A stretch of DNA of 46,569 nucleotides from an uncultured Coriobacteriia bacterium (GCA_948466335.1 CAOKAE010000013.1:1-46569); one strand, 5' to 3'; positions 16,958 to 26,146 are shown, counted from the stretch's first letter. Program-made: numbers and translations. Notes: generated by a model not told the origin, from the letters alone.

Positions 16958-17920
16958 ATGCGCATCGAGGCCTTGGAATGCTTTCATGAGATAATGAAAA
17001 GCGGCTCCATTCGCCAAGCCGCTACCAATCGCTACATCACCCAGCAGGGCCTGAGCAAGGTGGTTCAAAGTCTCGAGGCCGAGCTGGGCGTGCCCCTCTT
17101 CCAGAAAAGCGGACGCAACGTCATTCCCACCGCCCAGGGCATCATGCTGGACGAGTTCGCGCAGACGGTAATCGAGGATTACGAGGACCTGCGACAGCGC
17201 CTGAAGGCCCTCTCGGCCTCCGAAGGCGCGGAGACGTCCAGTGCCATCGTCCTCTGGACGACCCCCTTTGTGGGAAACGGTCTCTTCAACATGCTTCGCA
17301 CCGAGATGGACGAGGCTCAGGTGGGCGTCGACAGGCTTATGGTCCACGAATCGAGCTTCGAAAACATCATCGAATCCTTCAAGGCCGGTCATATAGACCT
17401 CGCCCTTCTCAACATGCGCGAAGACGATTATGCGCAGCTTAGATCCCACGTAAAGCCAGTGGTTCTTTTCACTTCCGAGGTGATGCTTATGGTGCCGCTG
17501 GATATCTACAGAACGCTTCCCGGAAAGACCGTCACACCGGATGTTTTCGCGACTCTTCCCATCGCCTACTACAACGATCACGTGCTCAATCGCCTGGTCA
17601 GTAAGTTCTGCGAGTTTGGCGTGAATCCGGAGACGGAATCAAGGCTGCTCAATCACACGACGAACATCTCGAACATCCATGCCATGGTGAACAAGGGCCT
17701 TGCGGTCACGTTCAGTGACACCTTCAGCCTTTCCGTGCGCAATGTCATGGAGGGCGCCGTTCCCGTTCCCCTGGACCCTCCTCAACGATTCATCGTGTGC
17801 TTCCTCGTCGATCCGGCACTGGGCGATTCCTCGCCCCAACGCAGATACATTTCCCGATTCAAGGAGATGCTCTACGACAATCACAGCGCCTTCATCAGGG
17901 ATTCCTTCATAAATCTCTAG
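16958..17920 (+). CDS. LysR-family transcriptional regulator
   Basis: 320 residues. The N-terminal winged helix spans about residues 1-62 (GSIRQAATNRYITQQGLSKVVQSLE, then LGVPLFQKSGR). An effector-binding domain of periplasmic-binding-protein fold follows. GGGAGAGG lies just before the ATG. The gene points into an MFS-molybdoenzyme cluster that starts 277 bp downstream on the same strand, so it most likely controls that cluster in response to its substrate. LysR regulators linked to molybdoenzyme-MFS loci are common in Eggerthellaceae. The target is inferred from position. Confidence 0.88.
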   Translation: MRIEALECFHEIMKSGSIRQAATNRYITQQGLSKVVQSLEAELGVPLFQKSGRNVIPTAQGIMLDEFAQTVIEDYEDLRQRLKALSASEGAETSSAIVLWTTPFVGNGLFNMLRTEMDEAQVGVDRLMVHESSFENIIESFKAGHIDLALLNMREDDYAQLRSHVKPVVLFTSEVMLMVPLDIYRTLPGKTVTPDVFATLPIAYYNDHVLNRLVSKFCEFGVNPETESRLLNHTTNISNIHAMVNKGLAVTFSDTFSLSVRNVMEGAVPVPLDPPQRFIVCFLVDPALGDSSPQRRYISRFKEMLYDNHSAFIRDSFINL

Positions 17921-18197
17921 GGGAGGAAGCGTTTTGCGGAGGGCAAGATGGCCGAATGGCCGTTAGCTATTCATTGTAGCGTCTTCGCATTCTTCTGAAT
18001 AACAACTAAAAGTTCATCTCCACCCTGAGAAAGGGCTGTTAGACACCGCTCGCGTCCCCTTCGTATCATGGACTTGCATCGATTGGACCAGGTCGCATGG
18101 CGTCAGCCCGCGAGGACCGGTCGTCTGCATGCATACCCGGGTTGCAGAGATATCTAGTTTGCGTAGCTTGACCCTTCCGATAAAGGAGTTGGTGCCA
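17921..18197 (+). promoter_or_regulatory. Intergenic region upstream of the molybdoenzyme cluster
   Basis: 277 bp without a gene. It holds a direct repeat ATGGCCGA-ATGGCCGT (17948-17963) and, close to the next gene, TTGCAG followed after 16 bp by TAGCTT. This is the expected place for LysR control, but no site is certain. Confidence 0.4.
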
Positions 18198-19436
18198 ATG
18201 CAATACAGCAAGGGTAGAAAGATTTCGGCGACTATAGGGGTTACCCTCATCCTGGCCACCGCAGCCGGTGGCACCTCGGTCTTCAATGCCGTGGTGCCCT
18301 TCCTGCTCGAGGGTATGCAGGTTGACTTGACTACGTTCATGATCGGACCCACGGTGGCGACGATCCTCTCGTTCGCCATGAGCGCCATCGGCATCAAGAT
18401 CATCGACATGATCACGCCAAAATGGTGCATGCTCATCGGCACGGTCTGCAGTGCCGGCACGATGTACATGATCGGCATCGCCACGTCGTTTCCGTTGTGG
18501 ATCATCGCCAATATACTGAACGGCATCGTGCTCGCCTTTGCCACCTATGCGGCTGCCGGCGGCGTCCTGGCGGTCTTCTGGGGCGAGAACACCCAGAAGG
18601 CGTTCGGCATCGTGGGTGGCCTTGCCGCCCTGCTCATCTCCGGCTGGCTTGCCCTGAGCTCGGCGTTGCTCGCCGTGATTCCCTATCCGCAGCTCTTTGC
18701 CTTCTACGCCATCGCCATCCTGGTCATCGGCGTCATCTGCAATCTGGTGCTCATAGGCAAGACGCCGCGTCACATCGTGAAGTCCGGAGAGGGGGAGGCC
18801 CCGACCGCCACGGGCGTCAATTCGGGATTCACCTTTGCCGAAACGCTGAAGAAGGGCGCTTCGATCTACTGCTTCCTCATCGCCATGTTCCTCGTGGCCT
18901 GGTGCGCCTCGGGCATCACTTCCTACTCGAGCGTCTACTTCACCTCCTTCGGCATGATGGCGACCACGGCCGCCCTCATGTTGAGCATCTACACGTTCAC
19001 CTCGGCCATCTTGAAGCTCGCGTCGGGCTTCATCATCAAGAAGCTGGGCGTGCAGAAGACGAGCTTCTTGATCTACCTGGGCTTTGCCGCGGGCATCGCC
19101 TGCATGCTGGTGTGGAGCTTCACGCAGATATTCCCGTTGGCCATTATCGGCATCGTGCTGTGCGCCTTCATCTCGTACTCCACCATGATTCCCGGCCTGT
19201 TCATCCCCGACCTGTTCGGCATGAGGGACTACACCGGCATCAACGCCGCCGGTCTTGCCGGGTACTACCTGGGCGCCGTCGTGGTCCTCTTCGGCCTCTC
19301 GCTGGTAATCAAGGCCCTCGGCTATTTCAACTCGTTCCTCGTGCTGGGCATCGCCGCCGTGGTGGCGCTGCTGTTCATGCTGGTGGCGGTCAAGTCGAGT
19401 CCCATGAAGGCCCTGAAGGACAAGTCCGACAAGTAG
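18198..19436 (+). CDS. MFS transporter, OFA-like
   Basis: 412 residues with 12 hydrophobic segments and a cytoplasmic mid-loop at about 195-225. It is of the oxalate/formate-antiporter-like MFS type, many of which move small carboxylates. The start at ATG 18198 was preferred to the upstream open frame because AAAGGAG lies 10 nt before it. It stands between the LysR regulator and the molybdoenzyme, with a second MFS gene downstream, so the pair may import the substrate and export the product of the enzyme. Substrate unknown. Confidence 0.83.
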   Translation: MQYSKGRKISATIGVTLILATAAGGTSVFNAVVPFLLEGMQVDLTTFMIGPTVATILSFAMSAIGIKIIDMITPKWCMLIGTVCSAGTMYMIGIATSFPLWIIANILNGIVLAFATYAAAGGVLAVFWGENTQKAFGIVGGLAALLISGWLALSSALLAVIPYPQLFAFYAIAILVIGVICNLVLIGKTPRHIVKSGEGEAPTATGVNSGFTFAETLKKGASIYCFLIAMFLVAWCASGITSYSSVYFTSFGMMATTAALMLSIYTFTSAILKLASGFIIKKLGVQKTSFLIYLGFAAGIACMLVWSFTQIFPLAIIGIVLCAFISYSTMIPGLFIPDLFGMRDYTGINAAGLAGYYLGAVVVLFGLSLVIKALGYFNSFLVLGIAAVVALLFMLVAVKSSPMKALKDKSDK

Positions 19437-19575
19437 TCGGCCTGCATCGTTCGATTGAAGTTCCGTTGTTCGGGGATTCTCGCCTCGAGGAGATAATCAC
19501 GTCCATTTTCCAAAGGGGGAGGTGGTTTTCGGGAACTACGGCAAGGGAAGTTCTGGATTTACGAAAGGAGAAAGA

Positions 19576-21792
19576 ATGGCAATCAAGAAGACAAGAACCA
19601 TGTGCACTACCTGCCATGCTCGCTGCGGTGTGATCGTACACTCGGACGAGAACAACATGATCGTCAAAGTGGAAGGCGATCCGAATAACATCAAGTCAAA
19701 GGGTGTTATCTGCGGCTCGGGCATGTCAGAGCGCGAGATCCACAACAACACCGAGAAGCGCGTCCTGTATCCCATGAAGCGCGTCGACTGGGATCCCAAC
19801 GGCGAGCGCAACCCGCAGAACCGTGGCAAGAGCGAGTTCGAGCGCATCAGCTGGGACGAGGCCATGGACATCATCGCCGCCGAGACTGTCCGCATTCGCG
19901 ACGAGTACGGCCCCGAGGCCATCATCACCGGCCAGGGTACCGGTCGCGTGGCCAATCACTGGCACTGCCGCCTGAACTCGTCCATCGGCCAGGAAGGTTG
20001 GTCGCTCGTCCCCACCCACGTGTGCCTGATGCCTCACATCCTTCCCAACGCCTTCACCCTGGGCGTCTTCAGCTCGGCCGCGGGCGACATGCGCAATTCC
20101 CATTGCGCCGTGCTGTGGGGTCAGAACCCCGCCATGGAGACGGCGTGGTACAAGGAGGTCTTCAAGAACCAGGCCGCCGGCATCACGAAGCTCATCGTCA
20201 TCGACGTGCGCTTCCATGACATGGCCAAGCACGCCGACATCGCCATCCAGCCGCGACCCGGCACCGATGCGGCCCTGGCCCTGGCATTCATCCACGAGAT
20301 TATCGAGCACAAGTGGTATGACCAGGACTATATCGAGAAGTGGACCTATGGCTTCGAGGAGCTGGCCGAGCGCGTGGCCGACTGGACGCCGGAGCGTGCC
20401 GCGGAAATCTGCCAGGTAGACGCCGACGACATTCGCAAGGCCGCCGAGTACATGGGCAACTGGGGACCGGTCGGCATGTGCATCGGCCTTGGACCCGGCT
20501 GCATGCACACCAACGCCATCCAGAACGGCCGAGCCATCGCCTGCCTCCAGGGCCTCCTGGGCCATCTGGACGTGAAGGGCGGCATCCCCATTCCGCTTTC
20601 CTTCTCGGTCATGCTGGATGACAAGATCACCCTGTGGGACTCCAGGAAGGATCCCGGCCGTGCCGACCTGTTCACCTTCGGTGGCGAGGAGCATCCGCTC
20701 TACAAGTCGTTCGGTCGCTCCAACGATCCCCATGCCGTCTTCGAGGCGATCATCAGCGGGGAGCCGCGGCCTATCAAGGCCTACATCGCCATCGCCAACG
20801 ACCCGCTGCTCTGCTACGAGAACACCAATCTCACCTACAAGGCCATGACGTCGCCGAACCTGGACTTCGTGTGCGTCAAGGACTTCTACATGTCGCCCAC
20901 GGCCCAGATCGCGGACATGGTGTTGCCTTCGGCCGACTGGTCCGAGCGCTATTCCTACGACGAGGAGCTGGACGGCAACACGCTGTTCACCTTCGACAAG
21001 GCCGTCGACCCGCCCGGCGAGTGCTGGGACGACTGGGAGTTCTTCCTCGAGTGGGGCAAGCGCATCGATCCCGAGCACTGGCCCTGGAACAACGTCCAGG
21101 AGATGGTGCTGTGGCGCCTGAAGGAGTTCTACGACTACGATCTCACCTGGGAGGAGTTCCAGGAGGAGCCCTACAGGTCCACCGAGCCCGGTGGCGAGGA
21201 GCACGAGTACGTCGAGAAGAAGTACGAGAAGGGCCTTTTGAGGCCTGCCGGACAGCTCGGCGTGCCCACTCCCAGCGGCCGCATCGAGTTCTGGTGCGAA
21301 TCGCTGGCCGCCTTCGGCTACGACCCGCTGCCCGACTTCGAGGAGCCGGCAGAGTCGCCCATATCCACACCGGAGCTGGCCGAGGAGTATCCGCTCATCG
21401 TCGTGACGGGTATCCGCATCTACTCGTTCTTCCACTCCGCGTGGACCAATGTTCCCTCCCAGCGCAAGCTCTATCCCGATCCCTTCGTCATGATCCATCC
21501 CGCCGATGCGCGCAAGTACGGAATCAGCGATGGCGAGTGGATGACGGTGGAGTCGCGCGTGGGCAAGATGATATCCAAGGCCCTCGTCACCCGCGAGATC
21601 AAGGAAGGCGTCATTGGCGTCCCGCGTCCCGGTTGGCGCGACGAATGCCCCGAACTGGGCCTTCCGGGCTATGGTTGGGACAAGGCCAATGGCAACATGC
21701 TGATTCCCTCCACGCCCGCCGAACCCGGTTACGGAGCCACTCCGATGCGCTCATCGCTTGTGAAAGTCTATCCGGGAAGGGGTGACCTGTAA
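19576..21792 (+). CDS. Molybdopterin oxidoreductase, acetylene hydratase / catechol dehydroxylase-like
   Basis: 738 residues, DMSO-reductase superfamily. The N-terminal [4Fe-4S] site is Cys10, Cys13, Cys17 and Cys46. The residue two after the fourth Cys, usually Lys in redox members (CxKG), is Ser here (CGSG). A Cys at 150 (THVCLMP) is a candidate Mo or W ligand. Length and cysteine spacing are close to acetylene hydratase and to the soluble catechol dehydroxylases of gut Eggerthellaceae. There is no Tat signal, so it is cytoplasmic. AAAGGAG precedes ATG 19576. The gene overlaps the following ferredoxin by one base. The family is certain; whether it dehydroxylates, hydrates or reduces is unknown. 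Confidence 0.85.
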   Translation: MAIKKTRTMCTTCHARCGVIVHSDENNMIVKVEGDPNNIKSKGVICGSGMSEREIHNNTEKRVLYPMKRVDWDPNGERNPQNRGKSEFERISWDEAMDIIAAETVRIRDEYGPEAIITGQGTGRVANHWHCRLNSSIGQEGWSLVPTHVCLMPHILPNAFTLGVFSSAAGDMRNSHCAVLWGQNPAMETAWYKEVFKNQAAGITKLIVIDVRFHDMAKHADIAIQPRPGTDAALALAFIHEIIEHKWYDQDYIEKWTYGFEELAERVADWTPERAAEICQVDADDIRKAAEYMGNWGPVGMCIGLGPGCMHTNAIQNGRAIACLQGLLGHLDVKGGIPIPLSFSVMLDDKITLWDSRKDPGRADLFTFGGEEHPLYKSFGRSNDPHAVFEAIISGEPRPIKAYIAIANDPLLCYENTNLTYKAMTSPNLDFVCVKDFYMSPTAQIADMVLPSADWSERYSYDEELDGNTLFTFDKAVDPPGECWDDWEFFLEWGKRIDPEHWPWNNVQEMVLWRLKEFYDYDLTWEEFQEEPYRSTEPGGEEHEYVEKKYEKGLLRPAGQLGVPTPSGRIEFWCESLAAFGYDPLPDFEEPAESPISTPELAEEYPLIVVTGIRIYSFFHSAWTNVPSQRKLYPDPFVMIHPADARKYGISDGEWMTVESRVGKMISKALVTREIKEGVIGVPRPGWRDECPELGLPGYGWDKANGNMLIPSTPAEPGYGATPMRSSLVKVYPGRGDL

Positions 21793-22130
21793 TGAAGAAG
21801 CGTGTTGACGGCGGCGGAATCGCCATGCTCCACGATCTGGACGATTGCACGGGCTGCTATGGCTGCGAGGCGGCATGCCGCGAGACGTGGCACTATCCCT
21901 TCGACGAGGACTGGATGCGCACCATTCGCCGCACCCCGTTCCTCGTGGACGGCAAGCTGCGCAACTACCACGTGGTGGCGCCGGTCCTGGACAAGTGCGC
22001 CCAGTGCTACGCCGAGGACCACACGCCCCTGTGCGTGAGCGGTTGTCCCGGCAAGGCCCTGATGGTGGGACCGCTCGAGATCATCATCGACGAGGCGAAG
22101 GGACGGCACTGCAACATCTATACGGCCTAG
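21792..22130 (+). CDS. Small two-cluster [4Fe-4S] ferredoxin-like electron carrier
   Basis: 112 residues. The first cluster motif is CTGCYGCEAAC (Cys19, 22, 25, 29). The second set lies in CAQCYAEDHTPLCVSGCPG. It is like a shortened DmsB with half the usual number of clusters. The start codon shares its A with the TAA of the molybdoenzyme gene (TAATG), so the two are coupled and it is probably the enzyme's electron-donor subunit. This argues for a redox reaction rather than a hydration. Confidence 0.85.
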   Translation: MKKRVDGGGIAMLHDLDDCTGCYGCEAACRETWHYPFDEDWMRTIRRTPFLVDGKLRNYHVVAPVLDKCAQCYAEDHTPLCVSGCPGKALMVGPLEIIIDEAKGRHCNIYTA

Positions 22131-22169
22131 CGGGGTAGAGGGCCGCGAGGCCCGAACATCCCGACATCC

Positions 22170-22201
22170 GCGTCCATCCGCGTTGCCGCGCGGATGGACG
22201 C
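22170..22201. repeat. Strong intergenic hairpin
   Basis: A perfect 13-bp inverted repeat (GCGTCCATCCGCG / CGCGGATGGACGC, 6-nt loop) lies between the ferredoxin and the second MFS gene, without a T-run. It may stabilise the upstream mRNA or tune expression between the two halves of the operon. Confidence 0.7.
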
Positions 22202-22274
22202 AAGGACCGCGAAGGCAGGGTTTTGCAGATGACAGTCGGCACACCTTGCCTTTACGCGCGTGTAAGGAGGAGTC

Positions 22275-23618
22275 ATGCAGACTACCAATGATAGCAGCAA
22301 TAAGCAGGAAGCGGCTGATGACAGGGGAAGCGGCCATTTCTTCGTGCGGGGTTGGATTCAGGTCGCCATTGCCTTTGTGGTCGCCATCGTGACCCAGGGT
22401 TTTGGCATCTATCATTTCAGCCTACTGCGCGTGCCCATGACGGAGGCCCTGGGGGCCCAGCCGGCAGAGGTCGCGTTAGGATTTTCCATCTACGCCCTCG
22501 CGGCAGGCTTCGCGAGCCTCATCGTGGGCGACGTCATCAACAAGATCAAGCTACGCGGATCCATGCTGTGCTCCGCGGTGCTTTTCTCGGGAGGCTTTCT
22601 CATCCTGGGACTCATGACCGAACTGTGGCAGGTCTACGTTGCCTACACGGTCATGGGAATCGGCTCTGCCCTGGGCGGCATGGTCATCCTCTCGGGCATA
22701 CCCAACAACTGGTTCAACAAGCGCCGTGGCATCGCCACGGCAATCGTATGGTCGGCCATGTTCCCCGGTTCGCTCATCGTGGGCCAGATCATTCCCATCT
22801 GCACGGCCTCCGGCCAGTGGCAGACGGCCCCGTTCGTCCTGGCGGCCATCGCGTTCGTCGTGCTGGTCCTGGGCTCCTTTGCCATGAGGTGGCGTCCCCA
22901 GGACGTCGGGTTGCTGCCTGACGGCATGAGCGAGGAGGAAGCGGCCAAGCAGGCCGAGTCGGCGGGCATGGCCAAGCTCGTGGGCCTGACCCGAGGCGAG
23001 GCGCTCAAGACCACCACGTTCTGGTTCATCGCCATCGCCTTCGCGCTCATCGGCATCGGCGAGCAGGGCCCGTTCCAGAACTTCCCAACCTACATCGTGG
23101 GCAACGGATTTGACCTGGGCGTGGCGGGCATGTTCATGACCGTGATCTCGCTGTCGGGCGTGGTGGGCAAGCTGGCGTCCGGCGTCATCATCGATGCCGT
23201 CGGGCCTCGCATCGCCTACTGCATCCTGAACACGCTGGCTGCGATTGGCCTGATCATCATCATATTCGTCGGCGACAACATCGTCTTGCTGTTCGCGAGT
23301 TCGATCCTGTTCGGCATAGCCCTGAGTTCCTCGGCCGTGTGCTTCTCCTCGGCCACTGCCATGTACCTGGGTCCCAAGCACTTCGGAGCCATCTACGGCT
23401 TCGTCTTTCTGGGTAAGCCGATTATGGACGCCATCGGCGTGCCCCTGGTGTCCGCGATCGCGGGTACCTCCATCGGTTTCTCGGGTGCTTTCGGCATATG
23501 TGCCGCTTTCGTCATCGCTTCCACGGTTTCGATGTTCCTGGTGCGCAAGAACAAGAAGCTCATCGCCATGGAAGAGGAAGCCGCCAAGGAGATGCAAGCC
23601 GAGATCGCCGAAGCCTGA
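22275..23618 (+). CDS. MFS transporter, OFA / monocarboxylate-like
   Basis: 447 residues with 12 hydrophobic segments and a charged mid-loop at about 215-245. AAGGAGGAG directly precedes the ATG. It is a second, clearly different MFS member of the same cluster (the first is at 18198). In the molybdoenzyme loci of Eggerthellaceae one or two such transporters usually accompany the enzyme. Between this gene and the next, GGCCCGCG (23636) and CGCGGGCC (23662) form a loose hairpin with a pyrimidine-rich loop. Confidence 0.83.
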   Translation: MQTTNDSSNKQEAADDRGSGHFFVRGWIQVAIAFVVAIVTQGFGIYHFSLLRVPMTEALGAQPAEVALGFSIYALAAGFASLIVGDVINKIKLRGSMLCSAVLFSGGFLILGLMTELWQVYVAYTVMGIGSALGGMVILSGIPNNWFNKRRGIATAIVWSAMFPGSLIVGQIIPICTASGQWQTAPFVLAAIAFVVLVLGSFAMRWRPQDVGLLPDGMSEEEAAKQAESAGMAKLVGLTRGEALKTTTFWFIAIAFALIGIGEQGPFQNFPTYIVGNGFDLGVAGMFMTVISLSGVVGKLASGVIIDAVGPRIAYCILNTLAAIGLIIIIFVGDNIVLLFASSILFGIALSSSAVCFSSATAMYLGPKHFGAIYGFVFLGKPIMDAIGVPLVSAIAGTSIGFSGAFGICAAFVIASTVSMFLVRKNKKLIAMEEEAAKEMQAEIAEA

Positions 23619-23830
23619 TCGCTGCCCCGTGGCCGGGCCCGCGCATCCCTCCCTCCCCCCACGCGGGCCTCGGCTACTCACGACATCGGTAGCGAGCGAT
23701 GTCCGCCGCCTCCTTCCAGTCAGGGCGGCGGGCATTCGCGTTACGGGAGATGGTGTCCGGGCGTCTCGATGCCCACGGGTCGCCATCGGTGGTCGTGGAA
23801 CGAGATGCTCATGGGGCGAAAGGAGTAGTT

Positions 23831-24055
23831 ATGAGTTGTGGATTTGCCTGCACGCTTTGCGGTAAGTGCAACAAGGGGAGCCAACCTGATGGGGGAGGGT
23901 CAAGGCTGTCCACCGCGCCACGAGGGCTTTGCGATGCGTGCGGCACGCTGAACAGACCCTCGGCCAAGGTCTGCGCGCAGTGCGGGGCCGAGCTCAAGGT
24001 TCCCGAGCGCAAGGTGTTCGTGCCGGGCCTGGACAAGTCGGACAACCCCGGGTAG
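23831..24055 (+). CDS. Small cysteine-rich zinc-ribbon protein
   Basis: 74 residues, chosen from ATG 23831 because AAAGGAG lies 5 nt before it. An N-terminal CTLCGKC with an earlier Cys3 and a zinc-ribbon pair CDACG..CAQCG give eight cysteines in all. The first set could bind a metal or cluster, the second is a typical rubredoxin-like zinc knuckle. It ends 6 bp before the DmsC-like gene, so the two are likely cotranslated. It has no recognised family; it may be a redox or assembly partner of the membrane protein. Confidence 0.75.
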   Translation: MSCGFACTLCGKCNKGSQPDGGGSRLSTAPRGLCDACGTLNRPSAKVCAQCGAELKVPERKVFVPGLDKSDNPG

Positions 24056-24061
24056 GCCGCC

Positions 24062-24877
24062 ATGGAAGAATTGTATGCGAGTGTCATCCTGGCCCTGGGA
24101 AGCGCGTTTCTGTTTCTAGGTGCCGGGTTCTTCACGGTCTTCGGGGTCGTGGTCGGCCAAATGCGACGCGAGGGCCTTGCGGTCGAGACCCTGGGAAAGC
24201 TCATGGTCCTTCCCTGGTCGGCCCTGTTGCTGGGCGCCATCGCCGTCGCCTTCGGCCTACAGGACCAGACGGCGGTGGTCGCGCGTCTTTGCGAGCACTG
24301 GCTTCCCTTTGGAACCGTCGCCTCCGTGGCGTGGGCAGTCGCCTTCGCGAGCGCCAGCGCGTACGTCGTCGCGCTCCTGGGAAAACGATGGGCACGCTAT
24401 GGGCGTATCGCGAATCTGGCCTGCGCGCTTTCCTGCGCCGTGCTCGTGGTCTCCATGGCCCTTTTCTTTGTGGGCGCGGATGTGCCTTGGAATCCTGTCG
24501 CATGCACTGCGACGGTCCTGGGACTGCCGTTCATTGCCGGCGGCGCGTACAGCGTCATGATTTGCGAAGGCTTGAACGGCTTTCAGGATGCGAAGACGGT
24601 TCGCAGGGTGCTTGCCCTGTGCCTGGCGGTGGGTGCGCTCCTGAGCCTCGGAGGATTCATCGTCTGCTTCCAGATGGCCCTGCAGGGCGAGACGCTGGCC
24701 GCGCTCGTCGATGCGGCCATGTCGCAGGTGACCCTGGCCATCTTCGCGTTGACGGCCGCCGCGGTGTTCTCGCTTCTGGCCCTGCGGTCGAAGGACACGG
24801 GCTATTACTCGACCATCGCCTTCGTCGCCTCGTTCATCGCATCACTCAGCGTCTTGATGGTGCTGTTCGCCGCCTAG
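24062..24877 (+). CDS. DmsC-like eight-helix membrane subunit
   Basis: 271 residues with eight hydrophobic segments, the number found in DmsC, the quinol-oxidising anchor of DMSO reductases. Sequence likeness is weak, so the call rests on topology and on position at the end of a molybdoenzyme cluster. It lacks an evident ribosome site and probably relies on coupling to the zinc-ribbon gene 6 bp upstream. If correct, electrons would pass from menaquinol through this protein to the small ferredoxin and the enzyme. Confidence 0.65.
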   Translation: MEELYASVILALGSAFLFLGAGFFTVFGVVVGQMRREGLAVETLGKLMVLPWSALLLGAIAVAFGLQDQTAVVARLCEHWLPFGTVASVAWAVAFASASAYVVALLGKRWARYGRIANLACALSCAVLVVSMALFFVGADVPWNPVACTATVLGLPFIAGGAYSVMICEGLNGFQDAKTVRRVLALCLAVGALLSLGGFIVCFQMALQGETLAALVDAAMSQVTLAIFALTAAAVFSLLALRSKDTGYYSTIAFVASFIASLSVLMVLFAA

Positions 24878-24940
24878 GGCCATGGCACAGGGAAGACGCG
24901 AGAGGGACGTCCCTTTTGTCTCGTCACCTCACCACAAAGG

Positions 24941-24964
24941 AAGGGCACCCCGCGGGGTGCCCTT
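24941..24964. terminator. Bidirectional terminator
   Basis: A perfect palindrome with 12-bp arms (AAGGGCACCCCG / CGGGGTGCCCTT) lies between the convergent DmsC-like gene and the GMP synthase gene. Confidence 0.85.
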
Positions 24965-24996
24965 CTTGGTTGGTTCAGCTTGCGAAGCCGCTTGCC

Positions 24997-25977
24997 TTAC
25001 TCCCACTCCACGGTGCCGACGGGCTTGGGCGTGAGGTCGTAGCAGACGCGGCAGATGCCCGGTACCTCGTGGGTGATGCGGTCGGTCATGGACTTCAACA
25101 GTGCCCAGTCCAGCTTGGGCACCTCGGCGGTCATGACGTCGACGGTGTTGATGGCGCGGATGATGGCGGGCCACTCGTAGGCACGCACGCCGTCACGCAC
25201 GCCGGTGGCGCGCATGTCGGGCACCACGGCGAAGTACTGCCAGGCGCCGACGCCCGCCGCTTCCATCTCCTCGCGCACGATGGCATCGGCCTCGCGCAGC
25301 GCCTCGAGGCGGTCGCGCGTGATGGCACCGAGGCAGCGCACACCTAGGCCGGGGCCGGGGAAGGGCTGACGCTCGACCATGGACTCGGGCAGGCCCAGCT
25401 CGCGGCCGACGACGCGCACCTCGTCCTTGAAGAGGAGCTTGACGGGCTCGACGAGCTCGAACTGCAGGTCCTCGGGCAGGCCGCCGACGTTATGGTGGGC
25501 CTTCACGCCGTCTTGGGACTCGAGGATGTCGGGATAGATGGTGCCCTGGGCGAGGAAGTCGACCTCGTCACCGACCTTGCGCGCCTCCTCCTCGAAGACG
25601 CGGATGAACTCGCCGCCGATGATCTTGCGCTTGGTCTCGGGCTCTTCCACGCCGGCCAGAAGGTCGAGGAAGCGGTCCGTCGCGTCCACGTAGACGAGGT
25701 TGGCGTCCATCTGGTTCTGGAGCACGTCGATGACCTGCTCGGACTCGCCCTTGCGCATGAGGCCGTGGTTGACGTGCACGCAGATGAGGTTCTTGCCGAT
25801 GGCCTTGATGAGCAGCGCGGCGACCACCGAGCTGTCGACACCGCCTGAAAGCGCGAGAAGCACCTTCCTGTCACCCACCTGCTCGCGGATCGCCGCGACC
25901 TGTTCGTCGATGAACGTCTGGGCGAGCTCGGGGGTCGTGATGCGTGTCATGTCGTCGGGTCGCTTGTTGGGGTCCAT
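24997..25977 (-). CDS. guaA: GMP synthase ATP-pyrophosphatase subunit, without glutaminase domain
   Basis: 326 residues. The PP-loop is SGGVDSS (about residues 45-51), followed by the family marks [28 protein letters not shown] and the C-terminal PVGTVEWE. It converts XMP to GMP using ATP and ammonia. The usual bacterial GuaA is about 520 residues because it begins with a glutamine amidotransferase domain; that domain is absent, as in two-subunit enzymes of archaea. The start at 25977 has GAGGAGG 6 nt upstream. The open frame continues upstream but encodes nothing amidotransferase-like. The glutaminase must be encoded elsewhere, or free ammonia is used. Confidence 0.88.
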   Translation of the reverse strand: MDPNKRPDDMTRITTPELAQTFIDEQVAAIREQVGDRKVLLALSGGVDSSVVAALLIKAIGKNLICVHVNHGLMRKGESEQVIDVLQNQMDANLVYVDATDRFLDLLAGVEEPETKRKIIGGEFIRVFEEEARKVGDEVDFLAQGTIYPDILESQDGVKAHHNVGGLPEDLQFELVEPVKLLFKDEVRVVGRELGLPESMVERQPFPGPGLGVRCLGAITRDRLEALREADAIVREEMEAAGVGAWQYFAVVPDMRATGVRDGVRAYEWPAIIRAINTVDVMTAEVPKLDWALLKSMTDRITHEVPGICRVCYDLTPKPVGTVEWE

Positions 25978-26105
25978 GCGCTTCCTCCTCGAAGGTGTCG
26001 GTCTAGTCCATGGCGGTGATTCTATCGCATTGTCCGTCATGCGCCACGCGTGATGGGCGTGAAGTGACCGACTGGGGTGGCAGCATCGACGCAGGGCGGT
26101 TTGCG

Positions 26106-26146
26106 TGGCATATGCCATTCCATGTGCGGTGGGGAAAACATACAAT
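26106..26146 (+). promoter_or_regulatory. Palindrome and promoter of the hybrid kinase gene
   Basis: A 12-bp palindrome TGGCATATGCCA (26106-26117) lies in the -35 region of a promoter with -10 TACAAT (26141-26146), between the divergent guaA and kinase genes. It could be an operator. Confidence 0.4.

Noticed and set aside
19726-21498. 590-codon antisense frame opposite the molybdoenzyme
   Set aside because: Same cause; low-complexity composition and no start signal.
24903-24914. Palindrome AGGGACGTCCCT followed by TTTTG, possible terminator
   Set aside because: With no loop only about four pairs could form; the strong hairpin at 24941-24964 does the job.
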